From Fibrobacter sp. (GTDB lineage: Bacteria; Fibrobacterota; Fibrobacteria; Fibrobacterales; Fibrobacteraceae), in assembly GCA_016295375.1 (NCBI GenBank), contig JAEDLI010000003.1, positions 1 to 54,300 on the forward strand: 54,300 bases of DNA, read 5' to 3'. A program made the translations under genes and the position numbers. The notes under the pieces were generated by a model that saw only the letters and a list, made by a program, of their open reading frames with translations, made no database searches and had not been told where the DNA came from. Shown here in pieces: positions 26,270 through 37,414 of this stretch. Position 1 is the stretch's first letter; each line of letters begins with the position of its first letter.

Positions 26270-27311
26270 TTATTCGTCGATAGAAAATAATTTTCCCGAA
26301 AGCATTAGCCGGAGGGACTTTGCAAGAGAAGGCTTGTTCAACAGTTTTTCCGTATCCACGTCCTTCTTTTCGCCGTCTATGTCGAAGGCCAGAGTGGCGC
26401 CGTTGTCGGTAACATCCATTTTGACCTTCGCTCCCATGACAATGGGAACGTTTACGTCGTCGTGGCCTGCAGGGAACCCGCACGGGACAGGGATGTTGTA
26501 TTTCTTCAGGTACCTGGAAAGCATTTCCTCGGTGGTTTCATAATTCAGGTCCGTCCCGGAATCCACGAATTCTCCGAGGACAACGCCCTTCACGTTTTCC
26601 ATGACGCCGTGAAGTTCCAGTGCGTTGAACATGCGGTCGATGTTGTGCAGGGATTCGCCCACTTCTTCCATGAACAAGATGATTCCATCGCCGGAGAACA
26701 CGTCGATGTCGCTTGCATCTACCAGCGGAACGAATTTGGCCATGTTGCCGCCCACGAGAATCCCTTCGGCTTTTCCCTTTTGGTTGAACTTGTGCTTGGG
26801 AACCTTATAGGTAGGCACGGTGCCCTTGAGCAGGTCCCGCAAGAGGGTGCTGTTGTCGTCTTTTCCGCGGGTCTTTCCGATAAACGAACTCATGGTGCCG
26901 TAGCCGCCACGGTTGCTCAAGGTGGCCTTGATGCTTGTGTCCTTGAGGGCTTCAATGAAGTCGTCGGCCCGCTCCTGGGCGGTGCCTGCATACTTGCCCG
27001 CGTCCAGCTTGCCCACGTTCTTGCCGATAACGGGTTCAAAACCCCATTCCTTCAAGACGGCCGCCGTGTTCTGGATGTTCGAATCGGGCGTGGAGTAGGA
27101 GGGCGAAAGGAGTGCCACCTTGTCGCCTTTTTTGAGGAAGGCGGGGGCAGTGCATTCGGCAAGGGGATCCGCCTTGCCTTGGTCAGAGGCGCTGCTGGAG
27201 CTGTCGTCGGAGCAGGCGGTGAACAGGAGCCCGGAAAGGGCGATGGTCAATGCGGCGCAGACCGCGCTACGGAAGTAATTAGTTCTAAATATGGACTTTA
27301 GTTCTAAACAT
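26270..27311 (-). pseudogene. LD-carboxypeptidase (S66) lipoprotein, start and active site lost
   Basis: Peptidase S66 trims tetrapeptides of peptidoglycan using a Ser-Glu-His triad. Here the Glu (FMEEVGESLHNIDRM) and His (PAGHDDVNVP) regions are present, but RGGYG runs straight into TMSSFIGK, skipping the roughly 45-60 residues that normally hold the catalytic serine (G-Y-S-D). The likely original start (MFRTNYFRSAV, then lipobox L-F-T-A-C) is also damaged: a 19-base tandem duplication (27279-27316) puts the ATG at 27311 out of frame and leaves ATA at 27292. A far-upstream TTG is the only other in-frame start. The mature part starts C-S-D-D-S-S-S. Confidence 0.7.
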
Positions 27312-27316
27312 GGACT
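27279..27316. repeat. 19-bp tandem duplication at the S66 gene start
   Basis: Two adjacent 19-base copies (27279-27297 and 27298-27316) differing at one base. The length is not a multiple of three, so the duplication itself shifts the frame between the ATG and the signal peptide. Confidence 0.85.
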
Positions 27317-27439
27317 TAGCTTTGTGCACAATATAGAAATATGGGACAACAGTTGATTATTTCCAGTGAGACGGTGACATTTTTTGTGGGTTCGGGTGTT
27401 TTAAATATGTAATTTTGGTGCAACTTAACGCAGAAGAAT

Positions 27440-29837
<2,398 letters not shown>

Positions 29838-29841
<4 letters not shown>

Positions 29842-30476
29842 GCAATTCCTTCTACGTATTCGTTGAATCCCTAAAAAGCACGTACCAGGCCGGTGGCGTG
29901 GTGATGCTCCCCATTCTGCTGGTGGGAACTGTCGGATTCTACTACCTGTTTTACAGCTGGTTCCGTATTGGCTCTGACTTTTTCAGGCAAGATGTCCAGA
30001 AGGTCATCAAGAACCTGCGTCACGACCTGAATGAAGGCGGTGTCGAAAAGGCCATGTCCCGGTTGGAAAAACGCCGTGGAATTTTGGCCAGCGAACTCCG
30101 TTACGCCATTGAACATGCGCAAAAGAATCCCGAAAGATTCCGCGACATTATGCAGGTGCGCATGCTGGGGACGCTACGCCACATGAAAAAGGGAAGCCAC
30201 ATCGTGGCGGTAATGGCGGCGGCAGCCCCGCTGCTCGGGCTTTTGGGAACGGTGACGGGCATGGTCTCCACCTTCGAGGTGATTACCTTGTACGGAAACC
30301 AGAACCCGGTCCTTATGGCCGACGGAATTTCGGAAGCCCTTATTTCTACCCAGAGCGGGCTCCTGGTGGCGTTCCCCTTGACCTTGCTGAGACAGCGTCT
30401 GGATGAGCGTGTAGAAATTTTGACCCAGGACTTGAAACTCGGGGCCACGATTATTGACAATTATTTTATAGGGTAA
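29838..30476 (+). CDS. exbB: ExbB-like proton channel protein
   Basis: 212 residues with three membrane segments (about 20-42, 115-140, 160-182) and the signature AAAPLLGLLGTVTGMVSTF. Starts in an ATGA overlap with the TtpC-like gene. With ExbD it forms the proton-driven motor that energises TonB in the inner membrane. Two ExbB-type proteins in one operon is the usual TonB2 layout. Confidence 0.9.
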
Positions 30477-30478
30477 TT

Positions 30479-30883
30479 ATGGAATTTAACCTGCCGAGCA
30501 GAAAGAAAAAGGATATGGGCATCGAGATGGGCCCCCTGATGGACATCGTGTTCATCTTGCTTATCTTTTTTGTGGTCACGTCGTCCTTTACCCGCGAAAC
30601 CGGCGTGGATGTGACCAAGCCGCAGGCCCAGACGGCAAGCCAGCTGGAAAAGGAAAACCTGCTCATCGCCATTACCCGCGAAGGAACCATCCACATGAAC
30701 GAACGCCAGGTGGATTTGGCAAGCCTGCGGGATATCTTGAAACAGTCCCTCTCGAAAAATCCCGACAGGGAGGCTGTGGTCATTGCCGACAAGGGGGCAG
30801 AAACAGGCGTGCTGGTACAGGTCATTGACATGTGCAATCTGGCCGGAGTCAAGAAGGTGTCCATCGCGGCCCAAGCGGAATAG
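30479..30883 (+). CDS. exbD: ExbD/TolR-family protein
   Basis: 134 residues: short cytoplasmic start (PSRKKKDMGIEMGP), one membrane helix (LMDIVFILLIFFVVTSSF) with the conserved functional aspartate (D in LMDIVF), and the periplasmic domain ending VSIAAQAE. It starts two bases after the ExbB stop. Confidence 0.92.
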   Translation: MEFNLPSRKKKDMGIEMGPLMDIVFILLIFFVVTSSFTRETGVDVTKPQAQTASQLEKENLLIAITREGTIHMNERQVDLASLRDILKQSLSKNPDREAVVIADKGAETGVLVQVIDMCNLAGVKKVSIAAQAE

Positions 30884-30888
30884 TTTCG

Positions 30889-30909
30889 ATGTGTAATGTG
30901 AAATGTGAG
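30889..30909 (+). repeat. Heptad array ATGTGNN
   Basis: Three period-7 units directly after the exbD stop, fading into further GTG-rich sequence to about 30925. The complement of 16588-16615 is a related array. Confidence 0.6.
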
Positions 30910-30993
30910 GTGAGTGTGAATGTGTCATCTTCGTCACGGAACAGGTCCGGGATAAACTGGCGAGGATCTACTAGACGATTCTTTCGTCACTCA

Positions 30994-31015
30994 CAACTCA
31001 TAACTCATAACTACA
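30994..31015 (+). repeat. Heptad array TAACTNN touching the tonB start
   Basis: CAACTCA, TAACTCA, TAACTAC, then A and the ATG at 31016. There is no Shine-Dalgarno site. The same family with the same last unit and spacing precedes frr (45364-45385). Confidence 0.8.
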
Positions 31016-31663
31016 ATGCGTAAGATTCTAAGGAAAATAATTAAGCGGTCTCTGCTTCTCCTGGCGGCGGTGCTTTGTAGCCTGCTGCTGGTATTTTCCG
31101 TGACTCTTGCCAACATGTTTCTGACCGGAAAAATCTTCCACGAAAAAAAGTACACCAAGACGGAAGTTTCCGTAAAGAAAGTGGAAGAAATGGAAAAGAA
31201 GGTGGAAAAGAAAAAGCCTTCCCGCAAGCCGGAGCGGCAAAAGACCACTTCCCGCACGCCCAAGGCGGGCCCGCGTCTTGCCATGAACCTTGGGGTGGCT
31301 TCGGGTACGGCAGGGGCTGCCATTAACGAAGAACTGGTAGCGGATTTTCGCGGGGGCGCCATGTCCAGCGAAAAGGGCGATGTAGATAAAAAACCCGAAA
31401 GCAAATCCATGCCCAATTTCCAGGTGCCACCGCAAATTCGGGACCGGGAAATTGACGCTACGCTTCGCCTGAGTTTTTGTGTAGACGTGGGCGGGCGCGC
31501 CTATGATATCCGCATTATCGAGGAATCTCCTGCAGGTTCCGGGCTTGCCGCCGCCGGTCGCGAGGCTCTTAGCCGCATGACTTTTGCCCCTGCAGAAAAA
31601 GACGGCAAGGCGGTGGCGTTTTGCGGAATGGAACAGCCTTTCGAGGTGAAGTTTAGGGACTGA
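31016..31663 (+). CDS. tonB: TonB-family energy transducer
   Basis: 215 residues: inner-membrane anchor (11-36), a Lys/Glu/Pro linker (45-85, VKKVEEMEKKVEKKKPSRKP), and a C-terminal TonB domain (about 140-213; DATLRLSFCVDVGGRAYDIR, ALSRMTFAPA). Transfers proton-motor energy to outer-membrane receptors such as the one at 20473. The two cysteines in the C-terminal domain (CVDVG, FCGME) could form a disulfide, which is unusual for TonB. Confidence 0.85.
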   Translation: MRKILRKIIKRSLLLLAAVLCSLLLVFSVTLANMFLTGKIFHEKKYTKTEVSVKKVEEMEKKVEKKKPSRKPERQKTTSRTPKAGPRLAMNLGVASGTAGAAINEELVADFRGGAMSSEKGDVDKKPESKSMPNFQVPPQIRDREIDATLRLSFCVDVGGRAYDIRIIEESPAGSGLAAAGREALSRMTFAPAEKDGKAVAFCGMEQPFEVKFRD

Positions 31664-31694
31664 TTTAGACGAAAGAACGGCACTGCGTGCCTAC

Positions 31695-31715
31695 AGACGA
31701 GAGACGAAAGATTTA
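31695..31715 (+). repeat. Heptad array AGACGAR before the TPR gene
   Basis: Three units (AGACGAG, AGACGAA, AGATTTA) ending two bases before the ATG at 31718. The first unit is the exact reverse complement of CTCGTCT, the unit repeated four times inside the gene at 31810-31837. Confidence 0.75.
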
Positions 31716-31717
31716 TA

Positions 31718-32839
31718 ATGACGCTTTGCGCAAAGAGCTTGAAAAAGATGAAGAAAGTGAAGTTGAGCATATTCGATTGGTTGTGCTGCGGGTTTCGTTC
31801 AGCATCACTCTCGTCTCTCGTCTCTCGTCTCTCGTCTATTTTCTTTCTTGCCATTCCCGCTTTTGCCGCGCAGTCTTCTTACGACCTGCTGGAGCGCGCC
31901 AACGCCCTTTACCGCAACGGGAAATTCAACCAGGCCATCATCCTGTATCACAAGGCCGAAGAACGCGGTGCCGATCCCACGGCCACAAGTTTCAATATCG
32001 CCAACAGTTATTACCAGATGGAAAAATATCCCGAGGCGGCGGCCGCCTACCGCAAGACGGTGGATTTTTCAGACGGGGCGTTTTCCCCTGCGCTGTTCAA
32101 TATGGCCAGCGTCTATTTCCGCCTGAAACAGTATCCCGAATGTATCGCCGCTTACCACAGGGCGTTGAAGCTGGAGCCCAACAACATTTCGGGATGGCTC
32201 TACCTGGGGGAGGCCTACAGCAAGGTAGGCGACAAGGTGGGGGCTCTCCGTTCGGTAGAAAAGGCCTACCAGCTGGACCCTAACGACCTGAGCATCGTCT
32301 ATCAGCTTTCGGAGGCGAACATCGCCATGGACGATTACGACCGTGCCGTAGAAATTGTCCGCAAGGGCTACACGGCACACCCCGAAGAGGTGGATTTTCT
32401 GGTCTATCTCGGGGATGTTTTCCGCATGAACAAACAGTATGAGCAGAGTGCGGGTCATTACCGCGAAGCCCTGGGCGTGCGCCCTGACGACGTGAATGTT
32501 ATGTACAAGCTGGCCGATGTCTTGGCCGAAGACAACAAGCCCTTTGTAGCCATGGACATTCTGAACAACATCCTGCAAATCAAGCCGGACTTTTCCGATG
32601 CCGCCATTTTCCTCGGGAACCTGGCCTACGATACCAGGTTCCTGGACCGTGCAGAGTACGCCTACGAGCTGGCGGCCAAAAAAGGAAACGCCGAAGCTAT
32701 TTATGGTCTCAAGAACATGGCCTACGATGCCATGGCGAAAAAGCGAACCGACGAGGCCCGCCGTTTATTGCTGTTGGCGCAAAAATACTATCCGGGTGAC
32801 CAGTCTTTAAAGGCGGACTTGCTGGAACTGGAACAGTAG
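31718..32839 (+). CDS. TPR lipoprotein-like/periplasmic protein of TonB2 operon
   Basis: 373 residues. A signal peptide ends at IPAFAA (about residue 50 from the first ATG); MKKVKLSIFDW at 31748 may be the true start. About eight tetratricopeptide units follow (LYRNGKFNQAIILYHKAEE, YYQMEKYPEAAAAYRKTVD, ISGWLYLGEAYSKVGDKVGA). A TPR gene closes many TonB2 operons, where it is needed for function with TtpC. Residues SASLSSLVSRLSS of the signal peptide are coded by a CTCGTCT heptad array. Confidence 0.82.
   Translation: MTLCAKSLKKMKKVKLSIFDWLCCGFRSASLSSLVSRLSSIFFLAIPAFAAQSSYDLLERANALYRNGKFNQAIILYHKAEERGADPTATSFNIANSYYQMEKYPEAAAAYRKTVDFSDGAFSPALFNMASVYFRLKQYPECIAAYHRALKLEPNNISGWLYLGEAYSKVGDKVGALRSVEKAYQLDPNDLSIVYQLSEANIAMDDYDRAVEIVRKGYTAHPEEVDFLVYLGDVFRMNKQYEQSAGHYREALGVRPDDVNVMYKLADVLAEDNKPFVAMDILNNILQIKPDFSDAAIFLGNLAYDTRFLDRAEYAYELAAKKGNAEAIYGLKNMAYDAMAKKRTDEARRLLLLAQKYYPGDQSLKADLLELEQ
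31810..31837 (+). repeat. Heptad array CTCGTCT in the TPR signal peptide
   Basis: Four exact units inside the coding sequence, encoding the Ser/Leu-rich part just before the hydrophobic core FFLAIPAFA. With 31695-31708 it forms inverted arms around the start codon. Confidence 0.9.
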
Positions 32840-32858
32840 TTCGCCAGTTTTACAAAAG

Positions 32859-34541
32859 CTACACCGCCGAAAGCAGCAGAATAGCCAGCACCTGCCCGCT
32901 TAAAATTCGGAGCAGCATGGTCAAAGGATAGACAGAGGCATACCCGATGTTCACCGCTTCGCTGTCCGCCTGGCTGTTGGCAAAGGCCAGGGCCGGAGGG
33001 TCCGTGGTGGCGCCTGCCAGCACGCCGCAGAGCGAAAGGTAGTTCACCTTGAAAACTAGGTGCCCCACCACTGCCATGATGGCAAGTGGGAAGAAGGTGA
33101 TGATGGCCGCAAGCCCCATGTAGTAGAGCCCGTCGCCGTTCAGGAGCACTTCGAAGAATTTGATGCCTGCGTTCAGGCCCACGCAGCTCAGGAAAAGCGT
33201 AAGGCCGAACTCACGGAGCATCAGGTTTGCGCTGTTGGCCATGAAAAAGTTCAGGGGCCCGATCTTGCGCTTGCGGCTTAGGAGGATGGCCACAATCAGC
33301 GGGCCGCCTGCAAGCCCAAGCTTTAGTGGGGTGGGCATCCCGGGAATGGCGAAGGGGATGCTGCCTACGATGACTCCCAGGAAGATTCCCAGGAACGCGG
33401 GCAGAATTTCAGGGTAGTCCAGGGCGGTCAGGGAGTTGCCCAATTTTTGGGTCACCGCGTCCAGCCCCGAAGCGGGGCCGACGATTTTCAGTTTGTCGGC
33501 GAACTTGATGCGCAAATCTAATCGGCCCGTAAACTTGAAGCCGCTCCGGGTCACGCGGCTTACGGTCACGCCAAAGCGTTCTGCCAGGGCCAGGGAACCG
33601 ATGGTGCGGCCCAGTATTTTCTTGTTGGTCACGAGTACGGTTCGCACCTGGATGGGTTCCGCATTCTTGGCGGGGATGGCGGTGATGGGCGTGTCCAGGC
33701 GCTTGCCGATAATCTTTTCCATGGCGGCTACGGCTTCGGGCATTCCCACGATATGTACCTTGTCGCCCTTTTCGATGATGGTCTTTTCGTTAGGGGTGAA
33801 GATTTCTTCGCCCCGCAAGAGTCGGGTCACCACCACCCCGCTGGAAATCAGGTCAGGGATTTCTTTCAGCATGATTCCGTACAGATTCTGGTTGTCTACC
33901 GTAAGGCTGCAGGATTCGATTTCTTTGGTAGTGGCGGCGATTTCGTCGGCGTAGTCGCTTGCCGCCTTAGCAGGGTTTTGCCGGAATATGACCCGCATGA
34001 GAATCATCACCAAAATAATACCGATAACACCGAAGGGGTAGGCCACAGCATAGCCGATTCCTGTAAGGGAGGTGTCTACTCCGGCGGCGGCAAATGCCGA
34101 GTTGGCGGCTCCCAGGGACGGAGTGTTGGTGACGGCACCGCAAAGCATGCCGATAAGTACGGGCACGTTGTCGTGCATGCTAGTAAAGAAGTAGAGGCAG
34201 AGGGTCGCGATAACGCCCAGCAGTACGATTCCTACAGACAGAATGTTCAGCACCAGCCCGTGCCTACGTATGGAATCTATGAATCCGGGACCCACCTGCA
34301 TGCCGATGGTATAGACGAACAGGATAAGGCCGAATTCCTGGATAAAGTGGAGTACATTTCCTTCGACGCGGAGTCCTAAATGCCCAAGCAAAATGCCCAC
34401 AAAGAGCGCACCTGCACCGCCAAGGCTAATGCCCTTGACCTTGATTTTTCCGACCATGAGGCCGACTGCCGCCGTGAGGGCAATCGCCACAACTTGTTGC
34501 CCTACCGAGGGCTGGGTGAATAGATTGATAAGCCAGGTCAT
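32859..34541 (-). CDS. Aspartate-alanine exchanger-type (YidE/YbjL) transporter
   Basis: 560 residues. Two hydrophobic halves of about five membrane segments each (residues 1-185 and 380-560) carry the internal duplication typical of the family (GAVTNTPSLGAANSAF in the first, GATTDPPALAFANSQ in the second). Between them are two RCK_C/TrkA_C-type cytoplasmic domains (about 210-290 and 300-375). The family includes AspT of Tetragenococcus; the substrate here is unknown. The start codon lies three bases from a 12-unit heptad array, and no Shine-Dalgarno site is visible. Confidence 0.88.
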   Translation of the reverse strand: MTWLINLFTQPSVGQQVVAIALTAAVGLMVGKIKVKGISLGGAGALFVGILLGHLGLRVEGNVLHFIQEFGLILFVYTIGMQVGPGFIDSIRRHGLVLNILSVGIVLLGVIATLCLYFFTSMHDNVPVLIGMLCGAVTNTPSLGAANSAFAAAGVDTSLTGIGYAVAYPFGVIGIILVMILMRVIFRQNPAKAASDYADEIAATTKEIESCSLTVDNQNLYGIMLKEIPDLISSGVVVTRLLRGEEIFTPNEKTIIEKGDKVHIVGMPEAVAAMEKIIGKRLDTPITAIPAKNAEPIQVRTVLVTNKKILGRTIGSLALAERFGVTVSRVTRSGFKFTGRLDLRIKFADKLKIVGPASGLDAVTQKLGNSLTALDYPEILPAFLGIFLGVIVGSIPFAIPGMPTPLKLGLAGGPLIVAILLSRKRKIGPLNFFMANSANLMLREFGLTLFLSCVGLNAGIKFFEVLLNGDGLYYMGLAAIITFFPLAIMAVVGHLVFKVNYLSLCGVLAGATTDPPALAFANSQADSEAVNIGYASVYPLTMLLRILSGQVLAILLLSAV

Positions 34542-34544
34542 AGT

Positions 34545-34628
34545 TAGGGAATAGGGGTTAGGATCTAGGGGCTAGGTGTTAGGTGATAGGTTGTAGGTAT
34601 TGGGTAGTAGGTTTTAGGTAGTAGGGCT
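34545..34628 (-). repeat. Twelve-unit TAGGNNN heptad array
   Basis: Twelve consecutive 7-base units; eleven begin TAGG and one TGGG, with the last three bases variable. The array is the immediate 5' leader of the transporter gene on the minus strand. Downstream on the plus strand lies ACAAGAAGTGT, also found beside the inverted copy at 16610-16679. Telomere-like in appearance, but internal. Confidence 0.9.
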
Positions 34629-34643
34629 GCGGGTCACAAGAAG

Positions 34644-34680
34644 TGTCATCCTGAGCCACGTACGTTGCGAAGGCTCCAGC
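34644..34680 (+). repeat. Dispersed GTCATCCTGAG-type repeat
   Basis: TGTCATCCTGAGCC followed by ACGTTGCGAAGGCTCCAG. Member of the GTCATCC family; it sits downstream of the FISUMP gene and the heptad array. Confidence 0.55.
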
Positions 34681-34718
34681 CTAAAAAAATAACAACTAAC
34701 TCCACTGGAGGGGTGTAG

Positions 34719-35285
34719 CTATTTCTTGATGCAACGGACAGAGGCGAAAATGTTCTTGTTGAAGTGTTCGTAGGCGATTCCGGAGTCGGTAATGCGGACA
34801 AGGTAAGCCCTGGAATCGTCGTAGCTGTCGCTTGTCCAGAAGCTGGCGCTTACGCCCTTGTCGGCGAAGTTTCCGTCGTAGTACTTGAATCCGGCGAAGA
34901 GGGCGTTAAAACCGTTGGCGTTTTTGAGTGCGGTGGGATCGCTTGCGCCGAAGGCCACCTTGAAGTCTTCCACGGTGGGGAGTGCCCAACCTGTGGGGCA
35001 TACGTTACCCGTTGCGGAGGCGAAGGTGTACAGGCGTCCATCCGTATTGCAGTTGTCGTGGTTGTTGGCGTAGCACACGCTTGAATCCGGAGTAAACACG
35101 TCCAGGTTTTCGGCCATCCAGGTCTTTCCGCCCAGCGTTACGGTCTTGTAGGTCTTCTCGGGGCAGGCGAGAGTGTGGCCGTTCTCGTTGTAGGTGCAGT
35201 CCCGGTTGTCGTTGCAGGCGGTAAAGACAACGGCGGTGAATGCGACGAGGGCTGTGGTGGCAAGTGTTTTAAGAATCGATTTCAT
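34719..35285 (-). CDS. FISUMP-domain lipoprotein
   Basis: 188 residues from the ATG at 35285 (AGGAG upstream). Lipobox V-F-T-A-C. The mature part is the Fibrobacter succinogenes major paralogous domain: KTVTLGGKTWMAENLDV, DGRLYTFASA, CPTGWALPT, SASFWTSDSYDDSRAYLVRI, SVRCIKK. The family is abundant in Fibrobacter and thought to be surface-exposed; its role is unknown. Six cysteines in the mature part suggest disulfides. Confidence 0.9.
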   Translation of the reverse strand: MKSILKTLATTALVAFTAVVFTACNDNRDCTYNENGHTLACPEKTYKTVTLGGKTWMAENLDVFTPDSSVCYANNHDNCNTDGRLYTFASATGNVCPTGWALPTVEDFKVAFGASDPTALKNANGFNALFAGFKYYDGNFADKGVSASFWTSDSYDDSRAYLVRITDSGIAYEHFNKNIFASVRCIKK

Positions 35286-35491
35286 GAGAACTCCTTTGAA
35301 GGTGCCTTGGGGCTTTTTTGTTTTCGGTGACAAAGATAAAACATGATTTTGATATTGACTAATAAATAATTTTTTCATTTTTAATCACTTTTTTTGATGA
35401 TTTTTTTCAAAAATCCCTGTTTTACCCTTCTGTATCCTGATTTTATTGTTTATATTTGTGTTATAAAAATTTTTGATGAATTGGAGTTTTT

Positions 35492-36376
35492 ATGGAACTG
35501 ACCCATATCAAGTACTTTCTGGAAGTGGCACGTACCGAACACGTGACCCAGAGCGCCAAGAACCTGTGCATTGTGCAGCCTGCGCTGACTCATGCCATCC
35601 ACAAGCTAGAAGACGAACTGGGGGTCAAGCTTTTCAAGTCCAGTGGCCGTAACATCAAGCTTACCGAAGCGGGAGACTACTTCTACAAAAAGGTGAAGCC
35701 ACTTTACGAAGACATCGAGGCCCTGCCCGCCCGCCTTCGCGCCAAGTCCGACAAGCAGGCCATTACCGTGAGCCTCAAGGTTCTTGCGGCTTCTTCCTTT
35801 GTGACCAATGCGGTTATCCAGTACAAGAAAAACGCTCCGGCGCTCCGTTTCTACCTGGTGCAGAAAGAGGAATCGTCCCTGTACGACATTTCCATTCAGA
35901 CCTTTGCCAACTACCGCCCGCAGGAAAATCCCGACGAAGAGGTTTTTGTCTGCTCCGAGAACATCTACCTCGCCGTTCCCAATACGGCGGAATACAAGAA
36001 GCGCGACAGTATCTCGCTACATGAACTGGGCGACACCAACTTTATAGGTCTCTACGGCTCCAAGCAACTCCACACCATCTGTGAAGATTACTGTAAGCGC
36101 ATAGGCTTCCAGGCTCACCTGATTTTCGAAAGCGACAACGCCCTTATGGTAAAAGACGCCATCGCAGGCGGCCTGGGCGTGGGATTCTGGCCCGAATTTT
36201 CTTGGGGTAAGGTGGACAACCGCAGAATCAAGCTCCTGAAGATTACCGATATCGAATTCAAGCGCGATATTGTGGTGACGCTCCTCCGCGGCAAGCAGGA
36301 CAATTCCCACATCGAAGGGTTCTACAAGTTCCTGGTAAACCAGCTGAAGCGTTCTGCCGGCCGCAAGAAAGAATGA
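35492..36376 (+). CDS. LysR-family transcriptional regulator
   Basis: 294 residues. N-terminal winged helix (MELTHIKYFLEVARTEHVTQ, SAKNLCIVQPALTHAIHKLE), then a periplasmic-binding-protein-like effector domain (from about 90). The effector is unknown. Divergent from the FISUMP lipoprotein across a 206-base AT-rich region, so that gene is a possible target. GGAG lies seven bases before the ATG. Confidence 0.9.
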   Translation: MELTHIKYFLEVARTEHVTQSAKNLCIVQPALTHAIHKLEDELGVKLFKSSGRNIKLTEAGDYFYKKVKPLYEDIEALPARLRAKSDKQAITVSLKVLAASSFVTNAVIQYKKNAPALRFYLVQKEESSLYDISIQTFANYRPQENPDEEVFVCSENIYLAVPNTAEYKKRDSISLHELGDTNFIGLYGSKQLHTICEDYCKRIGFQAHLIFESDNALMVKDAIAGGLGVGFWPEFSWGKVDNRRIKLLKITDIEFKRDIVVTLLRGKQDNSHIEGFYKFLVNQLKRSAGRKKE

Positions 36377-36423
36377 CCTTTTAAGAAGCGGCTTGCCGGT
36401 GGACAATGGCTGAAAGAGGTGTA

Positions 36424-36477
36424 TCCTACAGTAGTAGGGGACTTCCTTTTATGAAACGGACTGTTTCATAAAAGGAA
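36424..36477. terminator. Two hairpins after the LysR gene
   Basis: CCTAC-AGTA-GTAGG (36425-36438) is followed by a perfect 15-base inverted repeat, TTCCTTTTATGAAAC over GGACT to GTTTCATAAAAGGAA (36443-36477). The second probably ends lysR transcription (TAATTTTG follows), but its length and symmetry also suit a protein site controlling the gene at 36584. Confidence 0.6.
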
Positions 36478-36583
36478 TAATTTTGTAAAATAATGCAAAA
36501 TAATTGTGAAATTTAAATAAAAACAAATGTTTTGTTGCATATACTATTGACTTTTGGGGAAAATAGTCGTACATATATTTACG

Positions 36584-37414
36584 ATGAAACCGATAGTCGA
36601 ATATTCCGATTTCCGTCAGTACATGCTGGACTACTACGAAGAACGTAAGCGCCGTTCCGTTTTTTCGTGGCGCGAGTTCTCCAAGATAGCGGGGTTCACC
36701 TCGTCTTCTTACATGAAGGTAGTCTGCGATGGCAAGAGCAAGCTCTCCCGTATCGGCGTAGAACGCACGGGGGCCGCCATGGGCCTCGTGGGTTTCGAGA
36801 TGGATTATTTCCGCGCCATGGTGGAATTCGGTCAGGCCGCCACCGAAGAAAAAAAGAAGGGTGCCTACGAAAATATGCTCGCCATTGCCAAGGTCCACAA
36901 GGTCCGCGTGCTAGAAGGCGACCTGTTCGAGTTTTACGATTCCTGGCAGAACCCCGTTGTACGTGAACTTGCCCCGCTGATGCCGGGCGCCACTCCGGGC
37001 GAAATCGCCAAGAAATGCTACCCCGAAATGACCGCGGCAGAAGTCCAGCAGAGCCTGAACTTCCTCATGAAGGCGGGTCTCCTGAAGAAGGCGGGGGACA
37101 GCGCTTTCGTGCAGGCAGAAACATCCATCACAGGAACGCCGGACGCCACGCGGCTTGCACTCAGGGGAATGCATCGCCAGATGTCCAAGCTTGCCACCCC
37201 TGCGTTGGATCTGCCAGTTGAACAGCGCAACTTCAGCGGAGTGACCATGGGAGTGTCCCGCGAAAGTTACGAACGCATCGTGAAGGTGCTGGACGAATGC
37301 CGCCGCCAAATTATCGCCATCGCGGCAGACGACAAAAACATCGACCAGGTGTACCGCCTGAACCTCCAACTCTTCCCCTTGACCAAAAACGTGAAGGAGG
37401 GCGAAAATGAATAA
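36584..37414 (+). CDS. TIGR02147-family (DUF4423) regulator-like protein
   Basis: 276 residues from ATG 36584 (an upstream TTG is rejected). Opens with the family motif VEYSDFRQYMLDYYEERKRR, then an HTH-like FSWREFSKIAGFTSSSYMKV and a long helical part with the C-terminal DUF4423 region (SGVTMGVSRESYERIVKVLD). The family is a large paralogous group in Fibrobacter, thought to be DNA-binding. It overlaps the next lipoprotein gene by eight bases, so the pair is co-translated. Confidence 0.85.
   Translation: MKPIVEYSDFRQYMLDYYEERKRRSVFSWREFSKIAGFTSSSYMKVVCDGKSKLSRIGVERTGAAMGLVGFEMDYFRAMVEFGQAATEEKKKGAYENMLAIAKVHKVRVLEGDLFEFYDSWQNPVVRELAPLMPGATPGEIAKKCYPEMTAAEVQQSLNFLMKAGLLKKAGDSAFVQAETSITGTPDATRLALRGMHRQMSKLATPALDLPVEQRNFSGVTMGVSRESYERIVKVLDECRRQIIAIAADDKNIDQVYRLNLQLFPLTKNVKEGENE

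Noticed and set aside
34545..34628. Telomere-like sequence as a replicon end
   Set aside because: Genes continue on both sides and the third to last bases of each unit vary; it is an internal heptad array.
34683..34712. Terminator after the FISUMP gene
   Set aside because: CTCC-AGT-GGAG with a T-rich tail on the minus strand is only a four-base stem, so not called.
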